This document shows, piece by piece, positions 11,001 through 22,075 of a stretch of 64,000 nt of DNA (its first letter is position 1; the number at the start of each line of letters is the position of its first letter). This stretch comes from Macquaria australasica. Lineage: Eukaryota > Chordata > Actinopteri > Centrarchiformes > Percichthyidae. The notes below the pieces were generated by a model. That model was not told the origin of the DNA. It saw only the letters and a program-made list of their open reading frames with translations, and searched no databases. Location of the stretch: assembly GCA_005408345.1 (NCBI GenBank), contig SEMN01000315.1, positions 434,001 to 498,000 of the forward strand, written 5' to 3'. The position numbers and the translations under genes are program-made.

Positions 11001-13523
11001 GTCGACTGACAACGGCCGGCGGTGAGGAGACGTGATGCGGTTCCGGTCACGGTAAACACGCTCCACCAGCCCGTGGTGCCTAGTTGTCCGACTGGTATCC
11101 AGCACCGAGTTCTAGAGTGAACACACCAGGTGAATGAGGCCAGCAAAACAGCTCACTACTTACACAACAAAACTGTGTCTTAAGATAATGTCTTTAGGAT
11201 TAATGGTGCAAATGTGTTCATTTCAAAATGAGTCAAGCCATGGGCCCCCCATACTGATGCTCGAGTTGGCAAATGTATTTAAAGATGGAAAGCCATGACA
11301 AGCAATGATATACTTTAAAATTTAGGAACCAAATTACACTGCAGGGTAGAACTGGTATACCTTGTTTTACACACTTCTGGCTTCCTTTTGCTCCTGAACC
11401 ATGTTAAAACCTGGTTGGACCAGCAGGTCTTAAATTGCTTTAAGTGGAATTCTCTGTTTTGAGCCAATCTTTCACCAACACAACAGATAACTGTTTAACC
11501 TTTGTATGTCCAATATTATCGCCAACAGCTAAGAAAGGTACACTGGTCGAGAACAAACCATTGATTTACCAGCCGAGAGAGGCTAAGGGCTCACCTGAAA
11601 AGGCAGGTCAATGTTGCCATTTCCAATCTGATTGACATTGGGCAGTGAGCCTCCATAGTACTGTCCACGATTCTGCCCTAGTTGCAAATACTGGGTCTTC
11701 TGTAACTGCAACTGTGCAAAGTAAAATTGCATGAAAGCATGAGTGAATGATTGATCCGATTCACAAAAAAAGTGATGCTACAAATGAATGATGCCTGCCA
11801 GTCCACAGTGGTGAAATGAAAGATTAAATGAATCCATTAATTGACAGATGAAACGTGGCGAGACAGGCAGGTTGGCTGTTTCACGAACAATCAAGAGGCA
11901 GACAACATCTTCCATAGCAAAGAAGAATCACATCGGCTGATGTGAGTGACACCTGACTGACAGCTAGTGTAATTACTTTCCATGTAACACACCTGGTGAT
12001 TACATTAGCCACGTGTCATGACACAAAACCAGTCACAAAAGGAATGTATGTTATTACAAAAACACTGTGATGGAAGTCCTCTTTTACAAATAATGAACTG
12101 ACTGATAATGATCTGAACAAATGCAATGGATTGATGTTGGGATGGCAACACAAAGAGATCTGGCAGAGACCACAAAACTGACTAATAAATTTTTGTTTTC
12201 CCTGCAGTAAATGACAGTACAGCTCAGGTTTACACTGATGCAGCGAGTGGTAAGTGGGCATCGTTTCCAGCAATAGGACCCAACAACTGGCCCAAACGTT
12301 TCCTGGCAACAAGATGTTCCTTCTTTTGTGGGTAACAGAGCTGAAACGATCTGACTAATTGATTAGTTGATCACCAGAAAATGATTTAGCAACTCTTTTG
12401 ATAATTAAGCGTTTCAGTCATTTTTGCAAACATTCTGTTGTTCCACCCAGCTTCTTAAATGTTAGGATTTGCTGCTTTACTCCGTTTTATATGATCGCTA
12501 ACTGAATGTCTTGTTATTGGAAGATATTCCAATACGTCAGCTTTTGTTGGAGGAAATAATGGGCATTTTCCCCAATTTTCTGATACTTTATAGAGTAAAC
12601 TAGGGCTGCAACTATGACATTTTCATTATAATTTAATGTACTGCTTGTTTGTTCAATTAATCAATCAATTGTCTATAAAATTTCAGGAAAGAGAGAAAAA
12701 TGCTTATCATAATGCCTCACGAGCCCACAGTGACTTGTCTTGACCCAAAGATATTCATTTCACAATTATATAACGTTACAGCAGAGAAAAAGCAGCAAAT
12801 CCTCTCGTTTGAGAAGCTGGAACCAAAGTGTTTACACATGACTTCAGTGGCACGTCAATCATCAAAATCATCCGTTATTTCCTACCAATGTATACCAATA
12901 ACGGACTATTTTGGTGATTTGGATAGTAATCAGCAGATTAATCGATAATGGAAAGTCGTCATCAGCTGTAATCCCGGTGTTTAAGGCACCTATTTAACGT
13001 CGGTGCGAGAAAGTTGCCACAGTCACGCTGACCTAACGTCAACGTGGGCCGGCTAGTAAAACAAGAGGCATGTGGGTTGGTCAGACCTGCATTTATCTTC
13101 CACAAGCCTGATGTTTGCTTAAAATTAAAAAATAAAAACAGCTGCCGCTCAGAAACACGTTATCCACAGCAAAGCCAGTAGGTGGCTGTGTCTGGGGGGG
13201 AAAAACCGCCGACACGACCCTGAACAGGCGGAGCGAAAACACACTTTGGTGGCGCCGATGTTAACGTTAACTTTAGCTGCTTAGCAACCCAACGTCCAGG
13301 CTCGTCTCGGCGGCTTTCGTTAGCTGCCAAACAGCGATGCAACGAAACGTAAACAGCCCGGGGAGGTGGTGGGTGGTGGTGGTGGTGCAAGTCTTACCCG
13401 CGCAGCTCTGGTGATGTTCAAGTCTTTCATCACTTCTTCGAACGCGGCCGTCTCCTCCGCCTGTTTCTGGTTATGCAGAGCGATTTTTTCGCTAAATTTG
13501 CGGGGATTGTTAGAGGACGCCAT
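1840..13523 (-). CDS. crtc1: CREB-regulated transcription coactivator 1 (14 coding exons, complete)
   Basis: Coding exons in transcript order: 13523-13398, 11711-11595, 11111-10986, 10442-10381, 10092-9998, 9485-9400, 9300-9257, 8290-8067, 7855-7704, 7391-7164, 6385-6299, 3970-3884, 3786-3612, 2051-1840. They join in frame to 1,821 nt, 606 residues (human CRTC1, 634). Seen: an N-terminal CREB-binding region beginning [20 protein letters not shown]; a basic stretch around residues 90-115; the SIK/AMPK-type site [11 protein letters not shown] with the phosphoacceptor at about Ser147; [10 protein letters not shown]; Gln- and Pro/Ser-rich middle exons; and a C-terminal acidic activation domain ending EDTFRMDRL. 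Known of the family: CRTCs shuttle from 14-3-3 retention in the cytoplasm to the nucleus after calcium/cAMP signals and coactivate CREB at CRE sites. The C-terminus is closer to CRTC1 than to CRTC2 or CRTC3. Which fish duplicate (crtc1a or crtc1b) is not decided. All introns are GT-AG except intron 3. Confidence 0.95.
2052..3611. other. crtc1 intron 13
   Basis: Non-coding. It holds one hAT-like dispersed repeat (3086-3380), listed separately. The rest is AT-rich with no exon, RNA gene or clear regulatory element that I can support. Confidence 0.7.
3086..3380 (+). repeat. hAT-like non-autonomous repeat, copy 1
   Basis: Starts TAGGGCTGCATCTAATGATT and ends in ATCAATTAATCGTTGCAA. The two ends are imperfect inverted repeats rich in ATTAATCGATTA-type sequence. 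The body contains the AAGCTGGAA motif shared with the copies at 12336-12590, 12602-12950 and 14585-14832. It is a family common in percomorph fish; the class assignment is from memory and the transposase source is not in this window. Confidence 0.7.
3971..6298. other. crtc1 intron 11
   Basis: About 2.3 kb of AT-rich non-coding DNA between exons 11 and 12, with several poly(T)/poly(A) tracts (near 4285, 4775, 4978, 5253). No recognisable exon or element. The two overlapping minus-strand open frames at 4254-4668 show no domain and no splice context. Confidence 0.6.
9998..10092 (-). other. crtc1: crtc1 exon 5: SIK/14-3-3 regulatory site
   Basis: This exon completes R144 and reads [18 protein letters not shown] onward. 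With the end of exon 4 (SWR) it builds the [11 protein letters not shown] motif. In mammalian CRTC1 the equivalent serine (Ser151) is phosphorylated by SIK and AMPK-family kinases and bound by 14-3-3, holding the protein in the cytoplasm. The basic residues at -4 and -3 and the leucine at +4 are intact, so phospho-control is predicted to be conserved. Confidence 0.85.
10443..10985 (-). other. crtc1: U12-type (minor spliceosome) AT-AC intron 3 of crtc1
   Basis: On the minus strand, exon 3 ends ...GGACGCCAG at 10986 and the intron opens with ATATCCTTTT, the full U12 AT-AC donor consensus. The intron ends CCTTAACTAAATTCAC at 10443, and the next exon begins ATTGACAGC. CCTTAAC (10458-10452) is a near-consensus U12 branch site; its branch A (10453) lies about 10 nt before the AC, inside the tight window U12 introns require. 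Only this AT-AC choice gives [11 protein letters not shown], which aligns with human GRQ-ADSCPYGT in phase 0. No GT-AG pair nearby keeps this frame. Confidence 0.93.
12336..12590 (-). repeat. hAT-like non-autonomous repeat, copy 2 (inverted, partial)
   Basis: Opens AGAGCTGAAACGATCTGACT, then an ATTGATTAGTTGATCA segment, CCAGCTTCTTAAATG and TTTTATAT, in the order expected for the family read backwards. It lies in crtc1 intron 1, about 10 bp from a second copy in the opposite orientation. Confidence 0.65.
12602..12950 (+). repeat. hAT-like non-autonomous repeat, copy 3
   Basis: Opens TAGGGCTGCAACTATGACAT and proceeds through AATTAATCAATCAATTGTCT, GAAGCTGGAACC and an end with GATTAATCGATAATGG. 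Same family as copies 1, 2 and 4, inverted relative to copy 2, within crtc1 intron 1. The open frame at 12700-12948 is repeat sequence, not a gene. Confidence 0.65.
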
Positions 13524-13660
13524 CTTCCCCTCTTCTTTCTCAATGGAATGTCACGTTACACACTACGCTAGGGCCTTCTGGTGTCGTCATTACGCACGGT
13601 CAGCCGTGGCGTGTTGGCGATCTCCTGCTCCAGCTGTTGACAGTAACCCAGGGTTTGTGG
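13150..13660 (-). promoter_or_regulatory. crtc1: CpG-rich promoter and first-exon region of crtc1
   Basis: CpG density rises sharply around the first coding exon and its 5' flank compared with the AT-rich surroundings, as expected of a CpG-island promoter. The ATG is at 13523-13521. Plus-strand matter near 13566-13620 (CGTCATTACGCACGG) contains CRE-half-site-like CGTCA, but there is no full TGACGTCA. The transcription start cannot be placed from sequence alone. Confidence 0.55.
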
Positions 13661-13997
13661 CAGGGTGACTTCAGATAAGATCATTTTCTTTCACAGCGAA
13701 AGAAAATCTTGTTCCCAAGATGCTTGATATGTATTAGTCTGTTGCTGAAGGTGCAGGATACATCCAACACCTATTATTTTTGAGGGTTCTTGTTCTACAC
13801 ACCTGTAAATTAATTTGAGGACGTATAGGTTGTAGTATATTTTAATTATTTTAGTTTCTAAAACAGTAGGTTTTCTTGCTGTTGCAAAATGTAACACCGA
13901 TCAAGAGAAATGAATGATCTCTAAATGCCACACACCCATAAATACTTAATATTGCAACTAGATGAACTGATTAGGACATGTTTTATTAAACAAGCAC

Positions 13998-14168
13998 AAT
14001 TGCAGAGCCTGGGGTGTCCTGTGGTTAAGGTACATATCATATAACTGCAAAGTCCCCAGTTCAGTTCTGGCCAGGGACTTTTGTTGCATGTCATACCCCT
14101 CTCTCTCTCTGTGTCTCTTACACTGTCACTATCTAATAAAGCCTAATAAAGGCAAAATTGCAGAGCCT
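13998..14168 (+). mobile_element. tRNA-derived SINE with 13-bp target-site duplication
   Basis: The element body is about 14011-14155 and is flanked by a perfect AATTGCAGAGCCT duplication (13998-14010 and 14156-14168). The head reads GTGGTTAAGGTAC (degenerate A box) and CAGTTCAGTTCTGG (B-box-like). It is followed by TTGTTGCATGTCAT, a CT-rich stretch and an AATAAAGCCTAATAAAGGCA tail. This structure is the widespread teleost tRNA-SINE. The intact duplication shows insertion by target-primed reverse transcription and modest age. Confidence 0.85.
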
Positions 14169-14584
14169 ACATCCGAATCATATAATCAATATCAATGTAG
14201 CTGATGCTGTTTTGTTGTAAAAAGACAAGACAGGACATATAAAATCATTGAACATGTTTCGGTGTTGAAATACAGCCACACTTTACCTAAATAAATAATT
14301 GCAAATTCATTCAAGAATCTAGCTGGTGATCTAGTATAGGGCCTATGATACTACTACAGGTAAAGGTAAAGCATTTGTATTATAGACGATGAGAGGCAAA
14401 TGGGTCAAAAATCTACGTACTGTACATAGATATACATATAATTTCGAAAGGATAATAAATGAAACTTCAACAACTAACAACAGTAAAATAAAAATGCTGT
14501 TGGTTGGTTTATTATCTGACAACTAAAACATCAGTCGCACTACCAGAAGTTGCTTGGGTTTGCAACACAACTGTCATGAAAAGT

Positions 14585-14832
14585 AGAGCTGAAACAATTA
14601 GTCGATTAATCGATTAGTCGACAAAAAAAAAAAAAAATATTTTGATAATCGCTTAATGGTTTAAGTCATTTTTTCTAGTAAAAACATTCATTCGTTCCAG
14701 CTTCTCAATTGTGAGGGTTTGATGCTTTTCTCTGTTTTATATCACTGTACATTGAATATCTTTTGGTTTTGGACAATCAAGAAAATAACTGGCAGATTAA
14801 TCTACAATGAATATAACGGTTTGTTGCAGCCC
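14585..14832 (-). repeat. hAT-like non-autonomous repeat, copy 4
   Basis: Opens AGAGCTGAAACAATTAGTCG and continues with TTAATCGATTAGTCGAC, a poly(A) run, CCAGCTTCTCAATTG and a terminal GTTGCAGCCCTA. The termini are inverted repeats of each other. It sits in the intergenic DNA between crtc1 and the klhl26 3' end. Confidence 0.7.
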
Positions 14833-15100
14833 TAATGAAAAGAAATATTAATTTTCTTATTAGGTAAAATTGCACAGTAATTTTACCCTTAAGTGTCCGT
14901 GGCAGTGTGTGGATACAAACAGTTCAACCTTTTATAGTGGAAGGCAGTGCTTCAGTTGGCCTTTTGTGGAAATACATCGTCCTATCAAAATAAAAACATA
15001 AAAAGCACCTGGAGGTTAGTTTTTAAAACATGATACGCCTTTAATAAATGATGCACATAAAGCTACACAAATGTCTACATTCCCCTTTTTACTACAGCGG

Positions 15101-15106
15101 TTTATT
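15101..15106 (-). terminator. klhl26: Candidate poly(A) signal of klhl26
   Basis: TTTATT on the plus strand is AATAAA on the minus strand, about 1.4 kb downstream of the klhl26 stop. No downstream GU-rich element or transcript evidence was confirmed, and other sites may be used. Confidence 0.3.
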
Positions 15107-16529
15107 TTGCACTTCAACGACATCATGTGCTTTTACTGGTACAGGTAAAACAATGTAAATACACACTAAGGCAAACAGGAGACGGTTTTTAAAATGGCCA
15201 CTTCTCACCATCATGTAGATGATCACATTTCAAAGGAAAAACAAGAACTTTTCTCCTTCCTTATACACATTAAGTACATCGATAACTTCAGCAGCAGAAT
15301 CGGATGTCTGATGAACACTGCTTTGAAAAGTGCAGCAATGTAGTCAAAATAAAAACACGAGCCAGCATCAAACACGGCAAATGGATAGTTTAAGTACTTT
15401 TTTCTGGGGAAATGTGAGCAATAGTTTAGATATTAAATCTGCATTAATAAATAAATATCACCTGTATCCCCTTGGTGTGTTAGCATGTGTGGTACACAAG
15501 ATGTAGCACTTATTTCACATAAAGAGCAGCACACACTGACATTCAAATGGACACACACATAAATTATTTATGTAGCTGCCTTAAGAGGTCCACACTGATT
15601 TGTTATGTTGACTGTGAGAACAACTGGTGTGTCAGGAAACACAAGGGCAGTAGCAATAAAAAAAAACACCCAACATGGAATAACTGATTCCAAGTTGAAA
15701 CACAACCACTACTCGTGTTCATTTGTGCAATCGTTACTGTGCATTGATATGTGGTTTGTTTATCATGATTAGTACATTTGAAGAGACATACAACAGTAAG
15801 ATTTTCAGTTATCTTGGTTGTTTGAATAATAAAATTATAACAAACTGTACAATTAGAACTGTACAATCAAAATGTCTAACATTATAAAAATTGAGTCTGT
15901 TAATACCTTTGCAAACACAACATTTAACTCAAGATTTTCATTCCAAAATGAGATTTCCAGAGACAATTTGTGCTGTCTGTAACTTAAGCCCTTGATTGGG
16001 AAAACTATAACACTTTTACAGACTGAATTATGATTCTTTTTCAAATAAGAAGTGTTATAAATCTAGATAATGCTATTCAGGAAGAGAACGTATATCTTTT
16101 CACTTCATTTTGAGATAATATACCAATCAATTAATTACAGAATTCAAACATTAACTTGCTATAGGCTTCTCCCCCACGTCAAAATGTGTTGGTCTAATAC
16201 TGACAAATTGTCATTCAAAAGCTTGTATCAGCATCATAAAAGTGTCTCAACATTAGGATCCCTAAAGTTTCACATAAAAGAAATTTCAACACAAAATGTG
16301 CTGTATTAATTGAAGGTCTGCCTGTTGATTAAGCACACCTTGCCTAAAACAAAACAAGGATAAAAAAATAATAGTGCTTAGTAGCTTTTCAGGTCTTTCC
16401 CTCAAATGAAAGAACACCCACCCACACCCACACACACGGTAGCTTACATAATGTTCACACCTTGTGTTGACTCAATGGTCGGCAGAAAGAGCACATGGAA
16501 TAAAATCTTCACAGTCACAGGTCATATGG

Positions 16530-19500
16530 TTAGCGTTGTGTGGTGTTTTGTGGAATTATAATTGGTGTACAAGCGATGCCAGCAAAGGATTCTGGGAAGT
16601 GCAAATCCCTCTCCCACTCATCTGTCTCTGTGTTGTACACCTGCACGATGCTTGTGACGTTGTTCAGGTGCCAGTTGTAGCCCCCGACGATGTAGATCTT
16701 CCTGTCCAGTAAGCAGCAGCCCGCCTCAGACTGCCCTGCTCTCATGGGACTGACGGTGGTCCACTGGTCATTCTCTGGAATGTAATACTCGACCGCAAGC
16801 ACATCAAAACAACGGTCCACATGGTCCATGCGACCGCCCAGAGCATAAACCCGGTCCCTGGTGCCGATCATGGCATGCAACACTCTGGGTTCATTCATGG
16901 GAGCTCTGAAGTCCCACTGGTCCGATACTGGGTCGTAGCAGTGGAGAGTTTTCTTGTCATCCAACGAGACTCCATAACCCCCTGAGATATACAGCTTTTC
17001 TCCACAGGGAGTCCCTGCATGACCCCAAATCCTGCGTCTTAATGGTTCCACAAAAGTCCACTCGTTCTTCTTTGGGCAGTAACACTCTACAGATGACAGA
17101 CTGCCAGATCGATTGCGCCCTCCGGTGGCGTACAGCTGTCCATGCAGCACGTTGAGTTGAAACTGGATACGGGCCTCCTGCAGGGGTTGGATGCGCAGCC
17201 ACTGGCTCAGATGCGGATCGTAGCGATAACAGCTGTCCACTGCCCCCTCGCCGCTGCGATACTGTAAGTGCTGTCCACCAACGATGTACACAAAGTTATC
17301 AAGTACGGCAACACAAGCGTGGCTGCACCCCGTCTCCATCTCTGTCAGCTCTTTGAACTGGCGGGAAGCGATGTCAGGGAGATGGTACACCTTGGTGCTC
17401 ACTGTGCGGTCGTTGTCAGTGTAGGGCGTCCCTCCAAAGGTGATGAGTGACATGACATCAGAACGTATGAGTGTCCGCGAAGACTGCATCTCATGCTGTC
17501 GGAAGGGAAGAATCTGGTAATTGAAGGCCTCGAGGAGATACTGCCGGCACAGCACATCCTCCACCATGATGTCCACCGTCTGAACACTGTCCACCAGCTC
17601 AGAGGAGCGCATGAGCGGGAAGCGCACATGGCAGAGAACACTGCTGGCTTGAGCCCGGCGAGACTCGTCATAATGGAGCCATCTGATGGCGGCGTGGAAG
17701 AGGTCGATCTCGCTACAGTTCTTCAGTTTGTTGCTCTGCAGGAAGAAGACGAGGCGCTCCATGGGAATGTGCAGAAAGTCTTCCTCCTCTGCAATTTGGA
17801 GGAAGTGGCGGAAGGTGAAGGCATCCACCGACTCTTTGAGGGAAGACAGGCTGAAGGTGGTGGCCATCTGGCCGATGTGCAGGCATGTCTCCACGCTCAT
17901 CGCTGACTTGAGGAACTCCTCGCAGAGCTCCACGACTGGGACCATCTGGAGAAACACAGCTGCCCCAAGGACATCCTGAATACAGTCCAGGTCTAAAGTG
18001 ACCTCTGCACTGTAGGCAAAGTCAATAATATGTTTCAGCCCACGGGCGGACAAACCCTTCAGCTCAATGGTATTTTGATTTGACTCCCTCATGCCTCCGG
18101 TAAACATTGCTCTGTAACACAAGAACAAGTCAGTAAACTACATGACAGTTTTATAATTTCATCTCTTCTAGATGCGAGGCACCGATTTAAAAGTGCATGA
18201 AGTTGACTTTCCATAACTAAGTCAGAGCACTTCTTTCTGGATTAGTGTTTTGTTTAAGGTCTGGTGTCCATGGCAGATGAACTAAAAACTACTATATAAT
18301 GAGAAAAGTATATTTCGCTACATTTTTGTGTCACCCATTTGTACATTTATCTAATATATGTTTAATAATTTATCATTTTAAAACGTTCTCACTTTCCATT
18401 TCTGTAATACGTCTTTCTACAACTTCTATAATCATTAGGAACTCTGTAAATATAAATTCAGTGAAGTATAATGCCTCAGATCAAAGACAAAATGAAAGAA
18501 AACAAGGCAAGGGCATCATTTTGCATTTTGAGGCGAGTTACACATTTCTCCCTCCTTTAACTTCCTCTCCCAACTGAGCTGATTTTAATATAGTTGATCT
18601 GTGATCTGCAGCTCACACTAACAGAGCACTCAGTGTAAATTGCTCTGGATAAGAGCACCGGCTAAGTGCTTCCAATTTAAAATGTAAATGGGGCAGTGAG
18701 AAGTCTTGTGATTCAGACTAACCTGAAGTAATCACTACAGGCGGCCAGCACAGCTTTGTGGACCTGGAAGCGCTCCTCATTGATGGCCAGCACGACGTCA
18801 AGTAGTTGACCCTGAGCCCGCAAGATCGACAAGCCCTGGAGGAGGGTGGCACTGTGGCTTGGGGCAGAGAATGTACAGCGCAGGGTGCTATTCTTGTTAG
18901 CCATACTGGAAAGAAAAAGAAAGGCCTTGTCACAACCTGTGAATCAAGGGATCCTACACTTATTTTTTACGGTGCTTAAAACCTTAAATGAACTTAGAGA
19001 CTTTGTTCATTTTTTGATATAATATATACTGCTAAAAGCTGTAATATTCTGGCCGATCATGCTGCATAGCGCAAAAAAAAAAGTGATTTGTATGTGGACA
19101 TCTAATGTGTGCAATACTGCACAGCAATACTGTGATGGAAATTTAATCTAATCTGCCACAGTCGGGGGGGAAATGCAATCTGTAGTGTACAGTGTCTTAG
19201 TGACAGCGTATCTGTACACAGGAAAGAAACAACATAGCTATCAGTAGAAATTACATCGCTCTGTTTAGACTATTCATTGCTGCACATAGAAAATAGAAAT
19301 GGATTTCACAGCAGGTGGAAACATCACTACCACAGGAACATATAAACAAAATTATGTGTACAGAAACAACATGTAGAAATGAGAAAAAACATTACAAAAT
19401 TAACTTAACTTTATAAAAGTCGAGATGAAACGGCATTTCGAGAGTATCTAGCTTCCGTATCGTGACGTATTTCGGAGTGAAAGAGGAAAGGGAGGCTGGA

Positions 19501-22050
19501 CATAACGTTGGGAGGAATTTGACGTTGAAAAGTGGGCGTGTCATAACAAACATGGAGAATTACAGTGATTTAGAGTCGGATGCTAGCCTCCATTCAATTG
19601 TAGGACTACTCGCCTCCTTCAACACCTTCATCACCAATCTCGACTTTAAGACTAAAAAGGTAGAAACTTAACCTGAGAGAGAATTAAGGTCTTCCTGACA
19701 TCACTTTCCACAACTAAACACAATCCCCCCCAAGTACAAATGACGTCAGACAAGTGGGACAGACGGAGAAGTCCCAGTTGTACTGTGACAGCTGCCATGT
19801 TAGTTTTGTTAGCACTTTATCTACTGACCTGCTTTGTTAAAGGAGACCCAAAAATGGCATCCAACCACATAGACGGCAGATTACAGATGACAAAAATGCA
19901 TCTACACACCACGTGCAAGTGTAAGGGAATCCTCCCATTGTTGAAATCCAACAATTTCATTTTCAGATCACAATTTAATACCATGCAGAAATTAGGTCAT
20001 GAAATATTAAATTAAAATGGACTAAAGCTCTGAGGCATTTACGCCTGCAAGTACATGGATCAAACAATACAATATCCAACACACATTTCTGCTAAACTCA
20101 ACAATTGTTTAAGATTGTTATGATATGGCGCTATATAAATATGCTTTTAAACTATGCTTTTCCGTACCTTCCAGACCTGGTGTATGTGCTGATCTTGTGT
20201 CTCAAGTCACTATGGAAATCTACATCATGGATGCGTTTCTTTCTCCTCATCTTAATTTTTCATTTTGTTGCAACATCAATAAGAAGTGTTTTACTTGCTA
20301 AATCCTAAAAAGGACTCTTTTGTGCTTGTTTTAGCTGATCCGGATAAGTAAAGGACTTTAACTTTCCAAATAAAAATACAGTAGGCTGGTGTTTGAAGAG
20401 GCAGACAAAATCTGGACTGAACTTTAATAATAGCCAGCACTGGAGCCTGAATGATAAATTGGCTTATTTTAACACCATTTATTAGCTTATCACAGATACA
20501 TCGGTATCCGCATATGTCGTCCGATAAGTGCCAAAAAATGTTTGCAGTGACCTAGATACAGTCTTTTCATTACATAAGGTATTGGCCCAAATATAAGATG
20601 ATATGTTTACTCAACATTACATTTGAAAAAGTGGTATTATAGTGGTTATTATATTCTAGGAGTGTGCATTTGCATGTTGACAACAGCAGATGGAGCAAGT
20701 ACTGGTTGCGCTACAGAGTGAGTCTGTTACATTAAAGAAGTGTTGCATTATGGGCTGTTTATAGCCTTAATGTTGCTAAGCTTGTGGGTTTCTTACAGTG
20801 GATTGTTTAAAATGAAAATGGTTTAGGAAGGCGAGATTAACCTATATGAGTTTTCTCATGGCTCATCTAATGTGTTGTGCTGCCATGGAGAAAATTAACT
20901 CCTGACGAGTGAAAACTACAGACTGAGGACTTAATCAGAGTCTGAAAAATTCTCACGGCCAGAGAAAACCAGTCAGTGGTCTTATTTTAGGGTCAATACG
21001 GTAGTTTGTCCACCAGAAAGCCAAACAAATTTATTTTTCAACTTTTAAGTGTCCCGCTTCGTACATATCTTCAAATTAGTCCTTTTTCACATCAGAAATG
21101 TTGAGTTAACATAGTAGGAAAAGCACAAGTGTTACTAATAACATAAAGGTGGCTCTGTACTATCCAAATGTCCCAGTAAACCAGTCTTAATGGAATCCAG
21201 CCATCATTAAGTTTATTATTTACACCTGTAATTCTCCCTCTGTGACATGTCTACTGTGGAAAAACAACCAATTTGAAGTGATCCAAAAATGTTTATGTTC
21301 TACATGTATGTTAAAAAATGACTATCGGCTGACATATTGTAGATTTTTAAACTCTCAAATATCGATATCAGTATCAGCCTCAAATATCCAGTATCAGTCA
21401 AGGTGTTGTATCTGATACTATTCAAAATCAAAGTGATATAAACAAGTAAACAGACTGCCTGAGCATTTCACTTTACCATTTCTGTTCACAATTTGCAACT
21501 TTGTTTAGCAAAATGTTGCCAGTTAGGCCTATTATTGTTATATTGTTGTCTGCACCTAACTTTTAATGTGTTTTGTTGGTTTCCTGATGCAGTTAAGGCA
21601 AACTTATCATGACAGTGACATTAACTATACTGCCAAAAAGTATTGAAAGTACTGACTATTAAATTATAAGATAAATGCTTTACCAAATCATCAACAAATG
21701 TGTTGAAGTTCACCTCCTGAAGCATACCGAGTTAGGTGTGTCTAATACTCTAAATGGACAATTATTACATCTTTACTTTATTTCTACTGCCGGTCTTCGC
21801 TATAAAGCGCGGGCAGTGTGGATGCCTGGAGGCCCGGGCAGCTCCTCGGTTTTTCCTGGAATCAAGCCGCGACGCCGGAACGCTCCAGCGGGCACGAACT
21901 GGGCTGCAGTCCCGGAGCCGTGCGGGGCTTCCTACAAGGCAACACCGAGGGACCAGCCCAACACCGCGGACACACCACATCCTCGCCCCGCTTCACTCAC
22001 CTGTTCTGTGGATGTTTCGAAGCAAAATCCCCGCCATCCGACTCCGCCAT
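16530..22050 (-). CDS. klhl26: Kelch-like protein 26 (BTB-BACK-Kelch), 3 coding exons
   Basis: Exons in transcript order: 22050-22001, 18905-18723, 18111-16530 (stop at 16532-16530); 1,815 nt, 604 residues (human KLHL26, 615). Exon 1 gives MAESDGGDFASKHPQN, which starts with MAES as in human. Exon 2 carries RCTFSAPSHSATLLQGLSIL and the start of the BTB fold. The large exon holds the rest of BTB (GGMRESNQNTIELKGLSARG), BACK (about residues 160-270) and six Kelch blades (about 300-595) with repeated VGG/SGG/LGG doublets. KLHL proteins bind CUL3 through BTB-BACK and substrates through Kelch; the substrate of KLHL26 is not established to my knowledge. An internal ATG at 18904, at the start of exon 2, would give a protein 17 residues shorter. 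I prefer the exon 1 start because it is in frame, CpG-rich and human-like. Confidence 0.96.
19420..19671 (+). other. Possible promoter plus first exon or small ORF nested in klhl26 intron 1
   Basis: About ten CpGs lie in 19420-19550, unusual for this intron. They are followed by an ATG at 19552 that opens MENYSDLESDASLHSIVGLL and ASFNTFITNLDFKTKK, to a possible donor AAAAAG|GTAGAA at 19659/19660, phase 0. Unspliced, the frame closes at 19671 after 39 residues; upstream it stays open from 19462. The peptide has normal globular composition but I do not recognise it, and I found no second exon. It could be an antisense nested gene start, a lncRNA promoter or chance. Confidence 0.3.
19741..19748. 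promoter_or_regulatory. Full palindromic CRE (TGACGTCA)
   Basis: Exact TGACGTCA in klhl26 intron 1, about 190 bp downstream of the CpG-rich patch at 19420-19550. It could bind CREB/ATF. Whether it is used is not shown by sequence. Confidence 0.35.
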
Positions 22051-22075
22051 CTTCTAGCACAGAGCAACACGCATA
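21785..22075 (-). promoter_or_regulatory. klhl26: CpG-rich promoter region of klhl26
   Basis: CpG-dense block (many CG dinucleotides from about 21790 to 22070) spanning the first exon and donor, in otherwise AT-rich DNA. It fits the start of the minus-strand klhl26 transcript. No TATA box is evident. Confidence 0.6.
22001..22050 (-). other. klhl26: klhl26 exon 1 coding part (small N-terminal exon)
   Basis: ATG at 22050-22048, 50 coding nt, then donor AACAG|GTGAGTG at 22001/22000. It ends in phase 2 (AG) and is completed by the T at 18905, giving Ser17 followed by Met18-Ala-Asn-Lys. Plus-strand open frames through this region are antisense shadows of the CpG-rich exon. Confidence 0.8.

Larger units (their letters stand above)
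14169..16529. other. crtc1-klhl26 intergenic DNA, including presumed klhl26 3' UTR
   Basis: Apart from the hAT-like copy at 14585-14832, this is AT-rich with no supported exon. The part nearest 16529 should be the klhl26 3' UTR. Small open frames at 15603-16309 have no domain. Confidence 0.6.
18906..22000. other. klhl26 intron 1
   Basis: About 3.1 kb. It contains the CpG patch with a small ORF (19420-19671) and a CRE (19741-19748). The rest is AT-rich non-coding. The open frame at 20105-20308 is hydrophobic but has no supporting splice context. Confidence 0.6.

Noticed and set aside
14011..14080. tRNA-like head considered as a functional tRNA gene
   Set aside because: No foldable acceptor stem or anticodon arm; the A and B boxes are degenerate and the copy is flanked by a target duplication, so it is a SINE.
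17493..17906. 137-codon plus-strand open frame
   Set aside because: Antisense shadow of the BTB-BACK region of klhl26, which is strongly conserved on the minus strand.
20105..20308. Hydrophobic 67-codon plus-strand frame as the second exon of the nested candidate at 19552
   Set aside because: The only acceptor-like AG gives the wrong phase for the donor at 19659; no family resemblance.
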